Source: Clostridia bacterium (GTDB taxonomy: Bacteria; Bacillota; Clostridia; Oscillospirales; Acutalibacteraceae). From it: a stretch of 64,000 bases of DNA. Position 1 is the first letter of the stretch, and every line of letters begins with the position of its first letter. The notes under the pieces are model-generated. The model searched no databases. It saw only the letters and a list, made by a program, of their open reading frames with translations, and had not been told where the DNA came from. This document shows, piece by piece, positions 17,626 to 27,495 of this stretch. The translations under genes and the position numbers were made by a program. The DNA is taken from assembly GCA_017521425.1 (NCBI GenBank), contig JAFXCQ010000024.1, forward strand, positions 1 through 64,000, given 5' to 3'.

Positions 17626-18540
17626 ATGTCATTCTCAACAGATATCAAAGAAGAATTATGTGAATTGCAATCCGCCTCTGCCTGTTGTAAAAAGGCAGAG
17701 GCTTTAGGTATGCTTGTTTTTGGCAGAAACTTTTCATTATCAGATATTTCATTTATGACAGAGCTTAACTGCGTTGCTATGAGGTATTGCAATTTAATTT
17801 ACGAATTGACTGGTGTATCCCCCGTTATTTCTTACTCAAAAGCGGGTAATCATAAAGTCAGAATTGACAAAAAAGAAGAACGACAGAAGATACTTGAATT
17901 TTTCGGCTACACAGGAAAAGAAATTTCACTTTCTATTAACTTTGGTAATTTTGAAAATACTGACGAAGAAGAAAACTGTTGCTATTGTGCTTTTGTGCGT
18001 GGTGCATTTTTGGTATGTGGTAATATAACAAATCCTGAAAAGGAATATCATCTTGAATTTAATATATCAAGAATGAAATTAGCATCAGAATTCTTAACTG
18101 TCTTAAATGAAATAGACTTAAATATGAAAACCCTTCTAAGAAACAGCACACAGCTCGTTTATTGCAAGGAATCAGAATCAATTGAAGATTGTATTGGTAA
18201 AATAGGTGCTACAAAATCATTCTTTTTCTTAATGGAAACAAGAGCGATAAAGCAGGTAAAAAACAAAATAAATCGCCGCACAAATTTTGAAGCGGCAAAT
18301 TTAAGCAGAACAATTGAAGCGGGCATTGCACAAATTGAACTCATAGAGCACATTCTCTCAAAAATCAAATTAACCGATATGACAGAGGATTTAGCAGAGC
18401 TTTGCACTTTAAGACTTGAAAACCCAGAAGCATCTATTGATGAACTTGGTAAGATGATGTCAATGCCCCTTTCACGTTCCGCAGTCAGTCGTCGTTTCAA
18501 AAAACTAAAAGATATTAAAGAGGAAATTGATAAAAGATGA
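17626..18540 (+). CDS. whiA: DNA-binding protein WhiA
   Basis: A 304-residue protein. Residues 1-200 form the LAGLIDADG-homing-endonuclease-like domain without catalytic acids, and residues about 220-304 the HTH domain with the C-terminal SRSAVSRRFKKL motif. WhiA affects cell division and chromosome segregation in Firmicutes and sporulation in actinobacteria. GAGG precedes the start. Its stop overlaps the next gene start (ATGA at 18537). The usual yvcK neighbour is absent here. Confidence 0.95.
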   Translation: MSFSTDIKEELCELQSASACCKKAEALGMLVFGRNFSLSDISFMTELNCVAMRYCNLIYELTGVSPVISYSKAGNHKVRIDKKEERQKILEFFGYTGKEISLSINFGNFENTDEEENCCYCAFVRGAFLVCGNITNPEKEYHLEFNISRMKLASEFLTVLNEIDLNMKTLLRNSTQLVYCKESESIEDCIGKIGATKSFFFLMETRAIKQVKNKINRRTNFEAANLSRTIEAGIAQIELIEHILSKIKLTDMTEDLAELCTLRLENPEASIDELGKMMSMPLSRSAVSRRFKKLKDIKEEIDKR

Positions 18541-19502
18541 AAGAATTCACAATAAAAAAGAATGACGCAGGTCAAAGACTCGACAAATATCTTACAAAAT
18601 CTTTTCCACTTTTACCGCAATCACTTATGTATAAGTATATAAGAAGTAAAAGAATAAAGGTGAATGGTAAACGCGGTGAAATAAGCTACAAATTACAGGA
18701 AAACGATGTTATTTCGCTTTATATTAACGATGAATTTTTCGGTAGTAAAGAACCGAAATATGATTTTTTAAGTGCAGGTAAATCACTTAAAATTGTATAT
18801 GAAGACGAAAACATTTTACTTTGTGATAAACCACAAGGGCTGCTTTCCCACCCAAACGAAGGCGAATATAACGATACCGCTATTTCAAGAATAAAGCGTT
18901 ATCTTTATGAAAAGAAAGAATATCTGCCAGATGATGAAATGAGTTTCACACCCGCTTTAGTCAACAGAATTGACAGAAACACAAGCGGGATTATAATAGC
19001 CGCAAAAAATGCCGAAGCATTACGAATACTTAACGAAAAATTAAAGCAACGCGAATTACATAAGCTTTACCTTTGCGTGGTTATTGGTACACCAAAGCAA
19101 AAAGAAGGTATTTTGAAGGACTATCTTCAGAAAAATGAAAAACAAAACAAAGTTTATGTTTCTGATAAAAAGACGAGCGATAGCAAAGAGATTGCTACTA
19201 AATACAAAGTATTATCTTCTAAAAATGGGCTATCACTTGTTGAAATTGAACTACTCACAGGTAGAACTCACCAGATAAGAGCACATATGAGTTCATTGGG
19301 CCACCCACTTTTAGGCGATGGTAAATATGGCACAAATGAACAGAACAAAAAATTCGGTGGATATAAAAAGCAATTTTTGTATTCTTATAAATTGGTTTTT
19401 GATTTCACCACCGATGCTGGTATTCTCAACTACCTTAACCACAAAGAATTTCAGGTTGAGGATGTATGGTTCAAAGATGAATTCTTGAATGGTAAGCTAT
19501 AA
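18537..19502 (+). CDS. RluA-family pseudouridine synthase
   Basis: A 321-residue protein. The S4 RNA-binding domain (residues 1-70; GQRLDKYLTKSFP, KRIKVNGKRG) is followed by the catalytic domain with VNRIDRNTSGIIIAAK (near 140), which holds the catalytic Asp in a variant of the HRLD motif, and TGRTHQIRAHMSSLGHPLLGD (near 240). It modifies uridines in rRNA or tRNA; the exact site (RluC/RluD/YlyB type) cannot be set. It is coupled to whiA by a 4-bp overlap and ends at a strong bidirectional terminator. Confidence 0.93.
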   Translation: MKEFTIKKNDAGQRLDKYLTKSFPLLPQSLMYKYIRSKRIKVNGKRGEISYKLQENDVISLYINDEFFGSKEPKYDFLSAGKSLKIVYEDENILLCDKPQGLLSHPNEGEYNDTAISRIKRYLYEKKEYLPDDEMSFTPALVNRIDRNTSGIIIAAKNAEALRILNEKLKQRELHKLYLCVVIGTPKQKEGILKDYLQKNEKQNKVYVSDKKTSDSKEIATKYKVLSSKNGLSLVEIELLTGRTHQIRAHMSSLGHPLLGDGKYGTNEQNKKFGGYKKQFLYSYKLVFDFTTDAGILNYLNHKEFQVEDVWFKDEFLNGKL

Positions 19503-19509
19503 AACAACT

Positions 19510-19545
19510 GAACCCGATTGATAAACTACTTTATCAATCGGGTTC
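19510..19545. terminator. Bidirectional terminator between the RluA-family gene and the second LRR gene
   Basis: A perfect 16-bp stem GAACCCGATTGATAAA (19510-19525) pairs with 19530-19545 around CTAC, with A/T-rich flanks on both sides and convergent genes on either side. Confidence 0.92.
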
Positions 19546-19551
19546 ATAATT

Positions 19552-22500
19552 TTATTCTTTTTCTGCTAATTCTTCTTTAATCTTTCTTGCTTTCTCAAGA
19601 AGTTCTCTTTCAGCAATAGCTGCTTTAACCTCTTGTTCAACTTTAACCTGTTTCTTCTGATATCTGAAGTACCAGATAACACCGATTACAACGAAGATTA
19701 AAGCGACACCTATAATAAATACTGCTGAGCTTTCAGTAACATTGATTGTAACTAAATCTTTATTGAAGTAGTAGCAACCATCAAATACATTGTCAGAATA
19801 CTCTGTAAGGTTACTGTTTACAATAAATTCACGAAGTTCGTTACAAGAAGCAAATGCATAGTCGCCTACATTTCTTGCACCTTCTGGAAGTGTAATTGTA
19901 AGAAGTGCGTCACAATCAAAGAATGCTTCGTTACCAATTCTTTCAATTCCATTAGGGAATGTAACCTCTGCAAGATTATCGCAATCATAGAATGCTCTGT
20001 CTGCAACAAATTTAATCTCATTTGCAATTGTATATCCGCCTTGTTTACCAGCAGGATACATTGCAATTGTATTAAATGCATTATCTTCATCTGCAGCAAT
20101 AACAACGCCATCTACTGACTTGAACTTTGCATTACCCTCTTTAACATTAACTGCTGTGAGAGCCTTACAACCAAAGAAGCTCATTGGGTCAAGTTCTGTG
20201 AGTGTCTGAGAAAGTTCAATTGTCATAAGTTTTTTGCAATTTGCGAATGCATATTTACCAATTGTTTCAACTGAACCTAAATCAACTTTAACAAGAGATT
20301 CACAGTTAAGGAATGTATCAACTGGAATATTTTTGATTGTTGCAGGGATTTTAATTGAAGTAAGGGAAGCACAATCTTTGAATATTGCTTTACCCATTGT
20401 TTCAAGAGCATTTGAAAGAGTAACCTTTTTAAGTGATACAGCATTCTGGAATGCATTGTTACCGATTACAGTTACTGAATTTGGAACTACGATTTCAGCA
20501 ATAGCTGAATCCGCAAATGCGTAAGCACCGATAAACTTAACAGTTGCAGGAATTGTTACTGCTTTAACTGTTTTATTATTTACTGCATTGTCTGCGATTG
20601 AAGTTGTTTTGTCAGCAATTTTAAGCTCTGCTACATTACCTGTTACCTTGTAAAGAACCGGACCAGCATAAACTGCACCATTCTGTGCTTTAAACCAGCT
20701 TGTAACATCAAGAGCACCATTCTTAACATTCACGAGAGATGTTGGGAATGTAATTTTATTCATACCTGTTGCTAAATCAAATGCATTAGCAGCAATAACC
20801 TCTGTGCCATCTGCAATTTTGAGTTCTGTAAGTGTGTTGTTTGCAACAGCTACAAGAGTTTTGCCATCTGCAGAATAAATAGCACCTGCTGCAACCTTGA
20901 AGTTCTGGTTGTCGTTTGAAACTGCAATCTTTTTAAGTGCTTTACAGCCCTTGAAAGCAGTCATATCAAAATCATTCACATTAAGTGGAAGATTGATTTT
21001 TGCAAGAGCAACGCAGTTCATAAATGAACCAGTACCAACTTTTTCAAGATTTTCACCTAAAATAACTTCTTTAAGTGCTTTGTTGTCTGCAAAAGCTTCT
21101 GTGCCTATTCTTACAACACCATTACCGATATTTACAGTAACAAGGCCCGTGTTTTTGAAAGCATAAGCAGAAACGTCACGAAGTGTATCAGGAAGATTTA
21201 TTTCAGTTAATGCTTTTGCACCTTCAAAAGCAGATTTACCAATTTTAGAAACATTTGAACCAAGTTCAACTGATTTAAGATTTTCTGCATCCTTAAATGT
21301 TTCTGCGTTAATTACTGTAACTGCTTCTGGAAGAGAGATTGAAGTAATATTTGATGCTTCAAATGCATTATTACCAATTGTATCAAGTGCAGAATCCTGT
21401 GGAATTTTTATTTCTGTAATTGATGCGTTTTTGAAAGCACCCTCACGGATTTCAGAAACGCCTTGTGGAAGCTCGAATGTACCAGTTTTACCTGTCGGGA
21501 ACATTATAAGACTGTTACCATCTTTATTATAAAGAACACCATCAACTGTTGAGTAATCTTTGTTTTTTTCTACAACTGTAAAGCCTTCAAAAACCTTGTT
21601 GTTAAGGAACGCATCTTTACCGATTGAATTAACATTCTTGCCTAATTCAATTGTTTTAACTGCAGTACCCTCAAATGCTCTTACACCGATATCGCTGAGT
21701 GTTTCCTGAAGTTTAACGCTTGTAAGAGAGGTACAACCTGAAAAGCTTTCGTAACCGATTGTTGAAATTGTACATTCAGAAAAATCTGCTTCTTTAAGTG
21801 AAGAACAACCCTTGAAAGCACCCGCTTTAATAATAGAAACTGCTGAACTACAAACCATTTTTTCAAGGTTTACGCAGTTCTGGAATGCGTAAAGACCAAT
21901 CTCTTCAACGTCAGGACCAAACTCAACTGTTTTAATTTGTTCACAACCAAGGAATGCATAAGGCTCGATAATTGAAACACCTTCCGGAATTACAAGGTTT
22001 GTTACATCACCCTTGTAACCATAGCAAATTCTACCGAAAGCCAAAGCACCGTCCGGTTGACTGTTTTCCCAAGCTGTACCTGTTAAAGCATCAGGAGAAA
22101 CACCTTTTAAGTTTTTGTGTGCTTCTGCATCTTTAAGAGAAGTACAACCGTAGAATGTACGAGCAGGAATATTAACAACTGTATCAGGAATTGTAACCTC
22201 TGTAAGAGAAGTACAACCCTCAAATACCGCTTCACCCATAGATGTTACAGATTTGATTGCTTTTACTTCTTTAAGAGAAGTACAACCCATAAACACTCTG
22301 TCACCGATTGTAATAACATTGTTTGTTGCTGTTACCTTTGTGATTTTTGTGTTATTCATAAATGCTTCATCAGCAATTTCAATAACTTTAAGGTTATTGA
22401 TTGAAGATGGGATTTTAACTTCAGTTTCAGTACCAACGTACCCTACTAAAATAGCTGCTGAACCGTCAGAAGTTCTTACATACTCAAAGCCATCCTCTTG

Positions 22501-22641
22501 CTTTTTGTTAAGTTCAATTTCTTCTTTGGAAAATTCAATTACTTCATCTTCCGCAAAAGCTACTACAGGAGTGACTGCCACAAAAGCGAATACTAAAATA
22601 AACGCTAAAATGCCACTCAAAGGTTTTTTCAATGCTGTCAT
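19552..22641 (-). CDS. Secreted BspA-like LRR protein with C-terminal membrane anchor
   Basis: A 1029-residue protein. Signal peptide residues 1-30 (hydrophobic core, AFAED cleavage region). Residues about 60-970 are LRR_5/BspA repeats of 22-24 residues (ALTEINLPDTLRDVSAYAF-type), with several insertions of SADGKTLV-like text that break the ladder. One membrane helix lies near residues 975-995 (VFIIGVALIFVVIGVIWYF), followed by a charged, coiled-coil-prone cytoplasmic tail of about 35 residues rich in Lys/Glu. It is therefore displayed on the surface by a type I membrane anchor rather than sortase. It is driven by a perfect promoter; the start ATG 22641 has GGAAGGG 11 nt upstream. Ligand unknown. 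Confidence 0.93.
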   Translation of the reverse strand: MTALKKPLSGILAFILVFAFVAVTPVVAFAEDEVIEFSKEEIELNKKQEDGFEYVRTSDGSAAILVGYVGTETEVKIPSSINNLKVIEIADEAFMNNTKITKVTATNNVITIGDRVFMGCTSLKEVKAIKSVTSMGEAVFEGCTSLTEVTIPDTVVNIPARTFYGCTSLKDAEAHKNLKGVSPDALTGTAWENSQPDGALAFGRICYGYKGDVTNLVIPEGVSIIEPYAFLGCEQIKTVEFGPDVEEIGLYAFQNCVNLEKMVCSSAVSIIKAGAFKGCSSLKEADFSECTISTIGYESFSGCTSLTSVKLQETLSDIGVRAFEGTAVKTIELGKNVNSIGKDAFLNNKVFEGFTVVEKNKDYSTVDGVLYNKDGNSLIMFPTGKTGTFELPQGVSEIREGAFKNASITEIKIPQDSALDTIGNNAFEASNITSISLPEAVTVINAETFKDAENLKSVELGSNVSKIGKSAFEGAKALTEINLPDTLRDVSAYAFKNTGLVTVNIGNGVVRIGTEAFADNKALKEVILGENLEKVGTGSFMNCVALAKINLPLNVNDFDMTAFKGCKALKKIAVSNDNQNFKVAAGAIYSADGKTLVAVANNTLTELKIADGTEVIAANAFDLATGMNKITFPTSLVNVKNGALDVTSWFKAQNGAVYAGPVLYKVTGNVAELKIADKTTSIADNAVNNKTVKAVTIPATVKFIGAYAFADSAIAEIVVPNSVTVIGNNAFQNAVSLKKVTLSNALETMGKAIFKDCASLTSIKIPATIKNIPVDTFLNCESLVKVDLGSVETIGKYAFANCKKLMTIELSQTLTELDPMSFFGCKALTAVNVKEGNAKFKSVDGVVIAADEDNAFNTIAMYPAGKQGGYTIANEIKFVADRAFYDCDNLAEVTFPNGIERIGNEAFFDCDALLTITLPEGARNVGDYAFASCNELREFIVNSNLTEYSDNVFDGCYYFNKDLVTINVTESSAVFIIGVALIFVVIGVIWYFRYQKKQVKVEQEVKAAIAERELLEKARKIKEELAEKE

Positions 22642-22713
22642 TTAACACGCATCCCTTCCACTAAAAATTCTACATGATACAAACTATATTTATATTAGTT
22701 TACATACCCTCAT

Positions 22714-22742
22714 ATTATACAATAACCCCATTCAGTTGTCAA
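22714..22742 (-). promoter_or_regulatory. Perfect-consensus sigma-A promoter of the second LRR gene
   Basis: On the minus strand: -35 TTGACA (22742-22737), 17-bp spacer, -10 TATAAT (22719-22714). The spacer is one arm of a terminator-like hairpin. Confidence 0.85.
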
Positions 22743-22769
22743 GCAATCAGCCTGTAACTGAACGGGGTT
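22724..22769. terminator. Hairpin terminator downstream of folD, overlapping the LRR promoter
   Basis: AACCCC-A-TTCAGTT (22724-22737) pairs with AACTGAA-C-GGGGTT (22756-22769): 13 pairs with one mismatch. It lies 60 bp after the folD stop. In the folD direction the U-tract is poor (GGGGTTATTG). Confidence 0.6.
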
Positions 22770-22828
22770 TTGTGCTTTAAAATTAACCAAAATTTACATC
22801 AATTTTATGTGTAAGTTACACTATGATT

Positions 22829-23668
22829 TCATTCTTCTACCGCTCTTACTGTGTTTTCAAGAAGCATTGTAATTGTCATAGGACCTACACCACCTGGCAC
22901 AGGTGTTATATATGATGCCTTTTCTTTCACACTATCAAAGTCAACATCACCACAAAGCTTGCCGTTTTCATCTCTGTTCATACCAACATCAATTACTACC
23001 GCACCTTGCTTTACCATATCTTCAGTAACGAAACCCGCTTTACCAACCGCCGCAACTAAAATATCGGCAGAAAGTGTTTCTTCTTTTAAGTTTTCTGTTC
23101 TTGAATGGCATATTTCAACTGTACCATTTTCTTTGAGTAAAAGCATTGCCATAGGCTTACCTACAATATTGCTTCTTCCTATTACAACACACTTTTTACC
23201 ACTTACAGAAATGTTGTAAAACTTGAGCATTTCCATAATACCAGCAGGTGTGCATGGTAAAAATGTGTAGTCACCAATCATAATATGACCTACATTCTGT
23301 GGGTGAAATGCATCAACATCTTTTTTTGGTGAAATTGTATTTATAACCGCATCTTCATTTATATGCTTTGGTAAAGGAAGCTGACAAAGAATACCATTTA
23401 CTCTGTCATCATTATTAAGCTTTTCGACAAGCTCTTTCAACTCTTGCTCTGTTGTATTTTCTGGTAAAGCATATTCAAAAGATTCAATTCCAACTTCAAT
23501 GCAACCTTTTTTCTTGTTGTTTACATAAACTCTTGAAGCTGGGTTTTCACCAACAATAATAACTGCAAGACCAACTGCTTTACCTTGTGATTTCAAAGTT
23601 TCAACACGATTTTTAATTTGTGCTCTTTTTTCTCTTGCAACTTCTTTACCATCAATTATAATTGCCAT
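22829..23668 (-). CDS. folD: Bifunctional methylenetetrahydrofolate dehydrogenase/cyclohydrolase
   Basis: A 279-residue enzyme of one-carbon metabolism (5,10-methylene-THF to 10-formyl-THF). The catalytic Lys is in the YVNNKKKGC segment (near 55), GILCQLPLPKHI is near 95, the NADP motif GRSNIVGKPMAMLL near 160, and the closing PVPGGVGPMTITMLLENT near 258. Full family length. It starts within the stop of lgt (TAATG overlap), so it is last in a four-gene operon. Confidence 0.98.
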   Translation of the reverse strand: MAIIIDGKEVAREKRAQIKNRVETLKSQGKAVGLAVIIVGENPASRVYVNNKKKGCIEVGIESFEYALPENTTEQELKELVEKLNNDDRVNGILCQLPLPKHINEDAVINTISPKKDVDAFHPQNVGHIMIGDYTFLPCTPAGIMEMLKFYNISVSGKKCVVIGRSNIVGKPMAMLLLKENGTVEICHSRTENLKEETLSADILVAAVGKAGFVTEDMVKQGAVVIDVGMNRDENGKLCGDVDFDSVKEKASYITPVPGGVGPMTITMLLENTVRAVEE

Positions 23669-24702
23669 TACTCTTCACCTTTTTTATCATCATTCGCAAA
23701 ATCTGCGTTTTCTTTTTCTTCTTTTAAAGGTTTATTTTTCTTTTCCTTTTTCATTTGCTTTTCATCTGTCGGGAAGTAGTCAACACCCTCGATTAAAACA
23801 GGCTTCTTTCTTAAGCTTAAAAGCTTAACCACAAGAATAATTGCGCAAACTACCACAATTGCAATAGATAAAACCTGTGAAACTCTCAAGTCGGTATTTC
23901 CTATATAGAGACTATCCGTGCGAAGACCTTCAACAAATGCTCTTTCGATTCCGTACCAGATACCATAGCAAAGGAATGTCTGACCGCTGAATTTTCTGAA
24001 TTTACGAGTAATAATGTAAAGTACTAAAACTCCGAGCATACACCACGCAAATTCATAAAAGAATGTAGGGTGAACGAACAAATTATTCGCCTCAATATAT
24101 TCCTCTATATTTTCTACACCCTGAAGCCCGTAAAGTTCAGGATTTTTTTCTATGTACGAAATGACTTTATCACTCATCATTCCGTAATTACCATTTGTGA
24201 ACACACCGAATGCTTCCTGATTAGCATAGTTCCCCCATCTACCTATACCCTGACCTATCAAAAGTGACATACCTGCACAGTCAAGCAAATTGTAAAAATT
24301 GAGTTTTTCAAGTTTACAAGTAATAAATGCAGCAATAAGACCGCCTATAATACCACCATAAATGGCAAGACCGCCGCGCCATATCTGAAAAATTTCGTCA
24401 GGATGCATACTGTAATAATCCCACTCGAAAGCAACATAATATGCTCTTGCGCAAATTATTCCGCCGAACATACCATATATTAAAACATCGACCATTTTGC
24501 TTAAATCCATTTTCCATGTATAAGCAATTCTACCGCCGAAAAGTGCGGCTAATATCAAGCCGAATGCAATAATAACACCATACCACTTGATGGAGTAAAG
24601 CTGTCCACCTACATAAAATTCACAAAAAACTGATGATACATCAAATACATTTTCGATACCACCAAAGGACACTCTTGAAAAGTCTGCAAACCATTCTATC
24701 AT
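23668..24702 (-). CDS. lgt: Phosphatidylglycerol--prolipoprotein diacylglyceryl transferase
   Basis: About 344 residues with seven membrane helices. The Lgt signature GQGIGRWGNYANQEAFG lies near residue 150, with conserved Arg and Asn. It attaches diacylglycerol to the lipobox Cys of prolipoproteins such as the one encoded at 62268. The charged C-terminal tail (about 40 residues, Lys/Glu-rich) is longer than usual. Three ATG codons in a row (24708, 24705, 24702) are possible; 24702 gives the best distance (8 nt) to AAGGAG. The stop overlaps the folD start. Confidence 0.95.
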   Translation of the reverse strand: MIEWFADFSRVSFGGIENVFDVSSVFCEFYVGGQLYSIKWYGVIIAFGLILAALFGGRIAYTWKMDLSKMVDVLIYGMFGGIICARAYYVAFEWDYYSMHPDEIFQIWRGGLAIYGGIIGGLIAAFITCKLEKLNFYNLLDCAGMSLLIGQGIGRWGNYANQEAFGVFTNGNYGMMSDKVISYIEKNPELYGLQGVENIEEYIEANNLFVHPTFFYEFAWCMLGVLVLYIITRKFRKFSGQTFLCYGIWYGIERAFVEGLRTDSLYIGNTDLRVSQVLSIAIVVVCAIILVVKLLSLRKKPVLIEGVDYFPTDEKQMKKEKKNKPLKEEKENADFANDDKKGEE

Positions 24703-24704
24703 CA

Positions 24705-25979
24705 TCATAACTCCTTAGGATTCACAACTGAAAGCACTGCCAAATCTTTGCTGAATGAATTTTTCAATAATTCGTAGCAGTATTCCGCTGTAATTTCTTG
24801 TAAAACTGTAAATTCAGAGAAAAGGTTGTCGTTATCAAAATGAGATACAACAAGACCATTCGCAATAGTATCAACCTCTGTAAATGCTCTGACGGTTTTA
24901 CCGTAATGCTTCTTTCTGACAATTTCAAATTCTTCTTGGGTAAAACCTTTTTCTTTATAACGAGAAATTCTCTCATCAATAAGCTTTGCAACCTTTTTGG
25001 GGTCAAGTGATTCACCAGAAAACATCGGTATAGCATAACCGTGACCGTTAAAATATTCTACTGAAAAGCTATCATTTATAAGACCACTGTCAAGAAGCTC
25101 TTTATATAAATCAGAACTCTGACCTGCAACCATATCTAAAAGTAAGCTTTTACCGATAGTTTCTTTAATTGTTCTTTCTGGTGTCTCGTGATTTTCTTTA
25201 TAACCAAGACAAAAAACAGGAGTCACAAGAGCAAGCTTTTCTTCAACATATTGATTTACTATTGTCTTCGGTTCCTCTTTAAACGCTCTCTCAACCGTAA
25301 CTTTTTCTTCTTTTATGAGAAGTCTGTCAGCAATTTCAATTACCTCTTCAGGTGTTACATTACCTGCAACTGCAAGTGCCATATTTGAAAGATTATAGAA
25401 AGTATCGTAGCAATCAAAAAGCATTTTTGCTGTAATCTGTGAAATAGAGTGTTTTGTACCGGCAATATCTATTTTTACAGGATGATTATGATACATTCCT
25501 GAAAGCATATTAAAAAGACAAACCCAGTCAGGTAAATCTTTGTACATATCTATTTCCTGCCCGATAATACCCTGTTCTTTTTGCACAGTTTCTTCTGTAA
25601 AATACGGATGTTTTACAAAATCGAGTAAAATTTCAAAATTCTCTTTAAAATGACCTGTACAGTTAAAAAGATAACAAGTCCTGTCAAAGCTTGTGTAAGC
25701 ATTTGCCGACGCACCTGTTTTTGCGTATCTCTGAAAAGCATCAAGCTCTTCACTTTCAAAAAGCTTGTGCTCTAAAAAGTGCGCAGTACCCTCAGGAATT
25801 TCAATAAATTCATCCTTATCACTTCTTTTAAAGCGGGTGTCAATTGAACCGTATTTTGTGCCAAATACAGCATAGGTAGAAGCATAATCTTTTTTAGGAT
25901 AAACAAAAATTTTAAGTCCTGATTTATGGTCTATTGAATAATAGCCCTCATCTAAAATATCGTTTTTGATATATTCCAT
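24705..25979 (-). CDS. M16 family zinc peptidase (YmfH-like, catalytic partner)
   Basis: A 424-residue insulinase-family protein. The zinc motif HFLEH (residues 67-71, HxxEH form) is intact and the third ligand Glu is likely in the EQGIIGQEIDM segment near 147. It pairs with the following M16 homologue, which lacks the motif; such pairs form a clam-shell protease. Start and stop overlaps on both sides (TAATG with the upstream gene; ATG run with lgt) show tight coupling. Substrate unknown; roles in peptide or RiPP leader processing are known for some family pairs. Confidence 0.9.
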   Translation of the reverse strand: MEYIKNDILDEGYYSIDHKSGLKIFVYPKKDYASTYAVFGTKYGSIDTRFKRSDKDEFIEIPEGTAHFLEHKLFESEELDAFQRYAKTGASANAYTSFDRTCYLFNCTGHFKENFEILLDFVKHPYFTEETVQKEQGIIGQEIDMYKDLPDWVCLFNMLSGMYHNHPVKIDIAGTKHSISQITAKMLFDCYDTFYNLSNMALAVAGNVTPEEVIEIADRLLIKEEKVTVERAFKEEPKTIVNQYVEEKLALVTPVFCLGYKENHETPERTIKETIGKSLLLDMVAGQSSDLYKELLDSGLINDSFSVEYFNGHGYAIPMFSGESLDPKKVAKLIDERISRYKEKGFTQEEFEIVRKKHYGKTVRAFTEVDTIANGLVVSHFDNDNLFSEFTVLQEITAEYCYELLKNSFSKDLAVLSVVNPKEL

Positions 25980-27268
25980 TATTCTTCATCCCCTTCTTCA
26001 GTACCTTCTAACATAAATACAGTATCAAGAGTTACATCATTAGCCGCTCTTATAACATCTTCCTTTGTAACTTTCTTAAACATATTTATATAATCCTCAG
26101 GATACAAATACTCACTATGTTCAAGCTGTGTTGTAAACCACGAATCAAGGGCTTCCGGACTATCACTTACACCCTTAAAAGCATCTTCAAGTGATTTTTT
26201 CGATGCTTCTAAATCCTCTTCTGTAAAATTGCCTTTTTTAATTTCTTCAAGCTGGTCTAAAATAGCGTTTTTAGCCTTTTCTTCATTAAAGCTTTCAATA
26301 CCACTCTGTACAAGCATTATTCCCTTTGCTCTTATCATTCTTGAAGAACAATAATAGCAAAGACTCATTTCTTCTCTTACAACTTTAAAGAGTTTTGAGT
26401 TAGGGTTGCCACCAAAAACATCAGACATAATTCTCTTTGCAGCATAGTCATCGTTACGGTCTTTCATACCCATTCTGAAGCCCATAACAAGCTTACCCTG
26501 TTTTACGGGTGCAGTTTCCTTTACATAAGTAACATCCTCTGCATTTTCTACATAAAGAGTTTCTTGTTTTTCAGGTTTCCTCTCACAACCAGTTGCATAC
26601 TCCATAAAGAGAGTTTTAATATTTTCTGTTTCAATACTACCATTAGCACTTACCGATACAAGAATTTTTGCGGTTTTTAAAACTCTTTTATATGCTTCTG
26701 TAAGACCTTCTGTTGTTACAGAATTTATCCCCTCAACAGTACCTAATCTATTGATACCATAAAGCTCTTCTTCGCACATTATTTCTTCAAGACGATTTTT
26801 AGCATAAGCTCTCTTATCGCTCATTTCTGCACCCAACTGCTCTGCCAAAAGTCGCTTTTCGCTTTCAACCTCATCAGCATCAAAAGTGCCATTTACAAAT
26901 TTAGGCTTGAAAATCAATTCAAAAAGAACACGACAGCATTCTGTTACAATACTTTCGTTATCAAGTGCAAATCTGTCATCAATAGAAGCTATAGCAAGCT
27001 TTAAAACCTGATTTTCACCAATTTTTGAAACATCTGCTAAAATTTCTGCTCCGTAAAGAGTTGCAAGTTTCTTTTCAAGCAATGTAACAGTAGGATATTT
27101 TTCTGAAGAACGAGTGAGGATATTAGGTATTAAAGCAAAGACAGATGCTTCATCTGAAAGCGGAATCATAAAGCTTACAGATGCACATGCAGTTTTAAAG
27201 CCCTCTGCCTTAACAGTACAGAATTCAGTTGCCTCACCTATATTTTTAAAGTCAAATGTGTATTTCAA
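25979..27268 (-). CDS. M16 family peptidase homologue without zinc motif (YmfF-like)
   Basis: About 429 residues with the two-domain M16 fold (for example VMGFRMGMKDRNDD and SKLFKVVREEMSLCYYCSSR near the second domain), but no HxxEH motif, so it is probably the non-catalytic half of the pair. The longer ORF reaches ATG 27346, but TTG 27268 has AGGAGTG 4-8 nt upstream and removes 26 residues that do not look like the family, so it is preferred. It is first in the ymfF-ymfH-lgt-folD operon and divergent from yebC. Confidence 0.85.
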   Translation of the reverse strand: MKYTFDFKNIGEATEFCTVKAEGFKTACASVSFMIPLSDEASVFALIPNILTRSSEKYPTVTLLEKKLATLYGAEILADVSKIGENQVLKLAIASIDDRFALDNESIVTECCRVLFELIFKPKFVNGTFDADEVESEKRLLAEQLGAEMSDKRAYAKNRLEEIMCEEELYGINRLGTVEGINSVTTEGLTEAYKRVLKTAKILVSVSANGSIETENIKTLFMEYATGCERKPEKQETLYVENAEDVTYVKETAPVKQGKLVMGFRMGMKDRNDDYAAKRIMSDVFGGNPNSKLFKVVREEMSLCYYCSSRMIRAKGIMLVQSGIESFNEEKAKNAILDQLEEIKKGNFTEEDLEASKKSLEDAFKGVSDSPEALDSWFTTQLEHSEYLYPEDYINMFKKVTKEDVIRAANDVTLDTVFMLEGTEEGDEE

Positions 27269-27417
27269 AGAACCACTCCTAAAATTATTAGGAAGTATTT
27301 TACCACATTTCACTAAATATTTCCATACTTTTTGAGTTTTTTTCATATAAATAACCCCATTGTGTTAATTTTGCTCTTATTATTGGCAAAATTTACATAA
27401 CTATACATAGGTTTCAA

Positions 27418-27446
27418 TTGACAAACACAAATCTATATGATAATAT
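27418..27446 (+). promoter_or_regulatory. Sigma-A promoter of the YebC-family gene
   Basis: TTGACA (27418-27423), 17-bp spacer, TAATAT (27441-27446), about 50 nt before the start. Confidence 0.75.
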
Positions 27447-27495
27447 ATTGCAGTTAAATATCGTATTATAATTCTTTATTAAAGGAGTTTTATAA

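Noticed and set aside
20234..22645. Plus-strand ORFs (89-130 codons) across the second LRR gene
   Set aside because: They are antisense shadows of a repeat gene with a clear signal peptide, repeats and membrane anchor.
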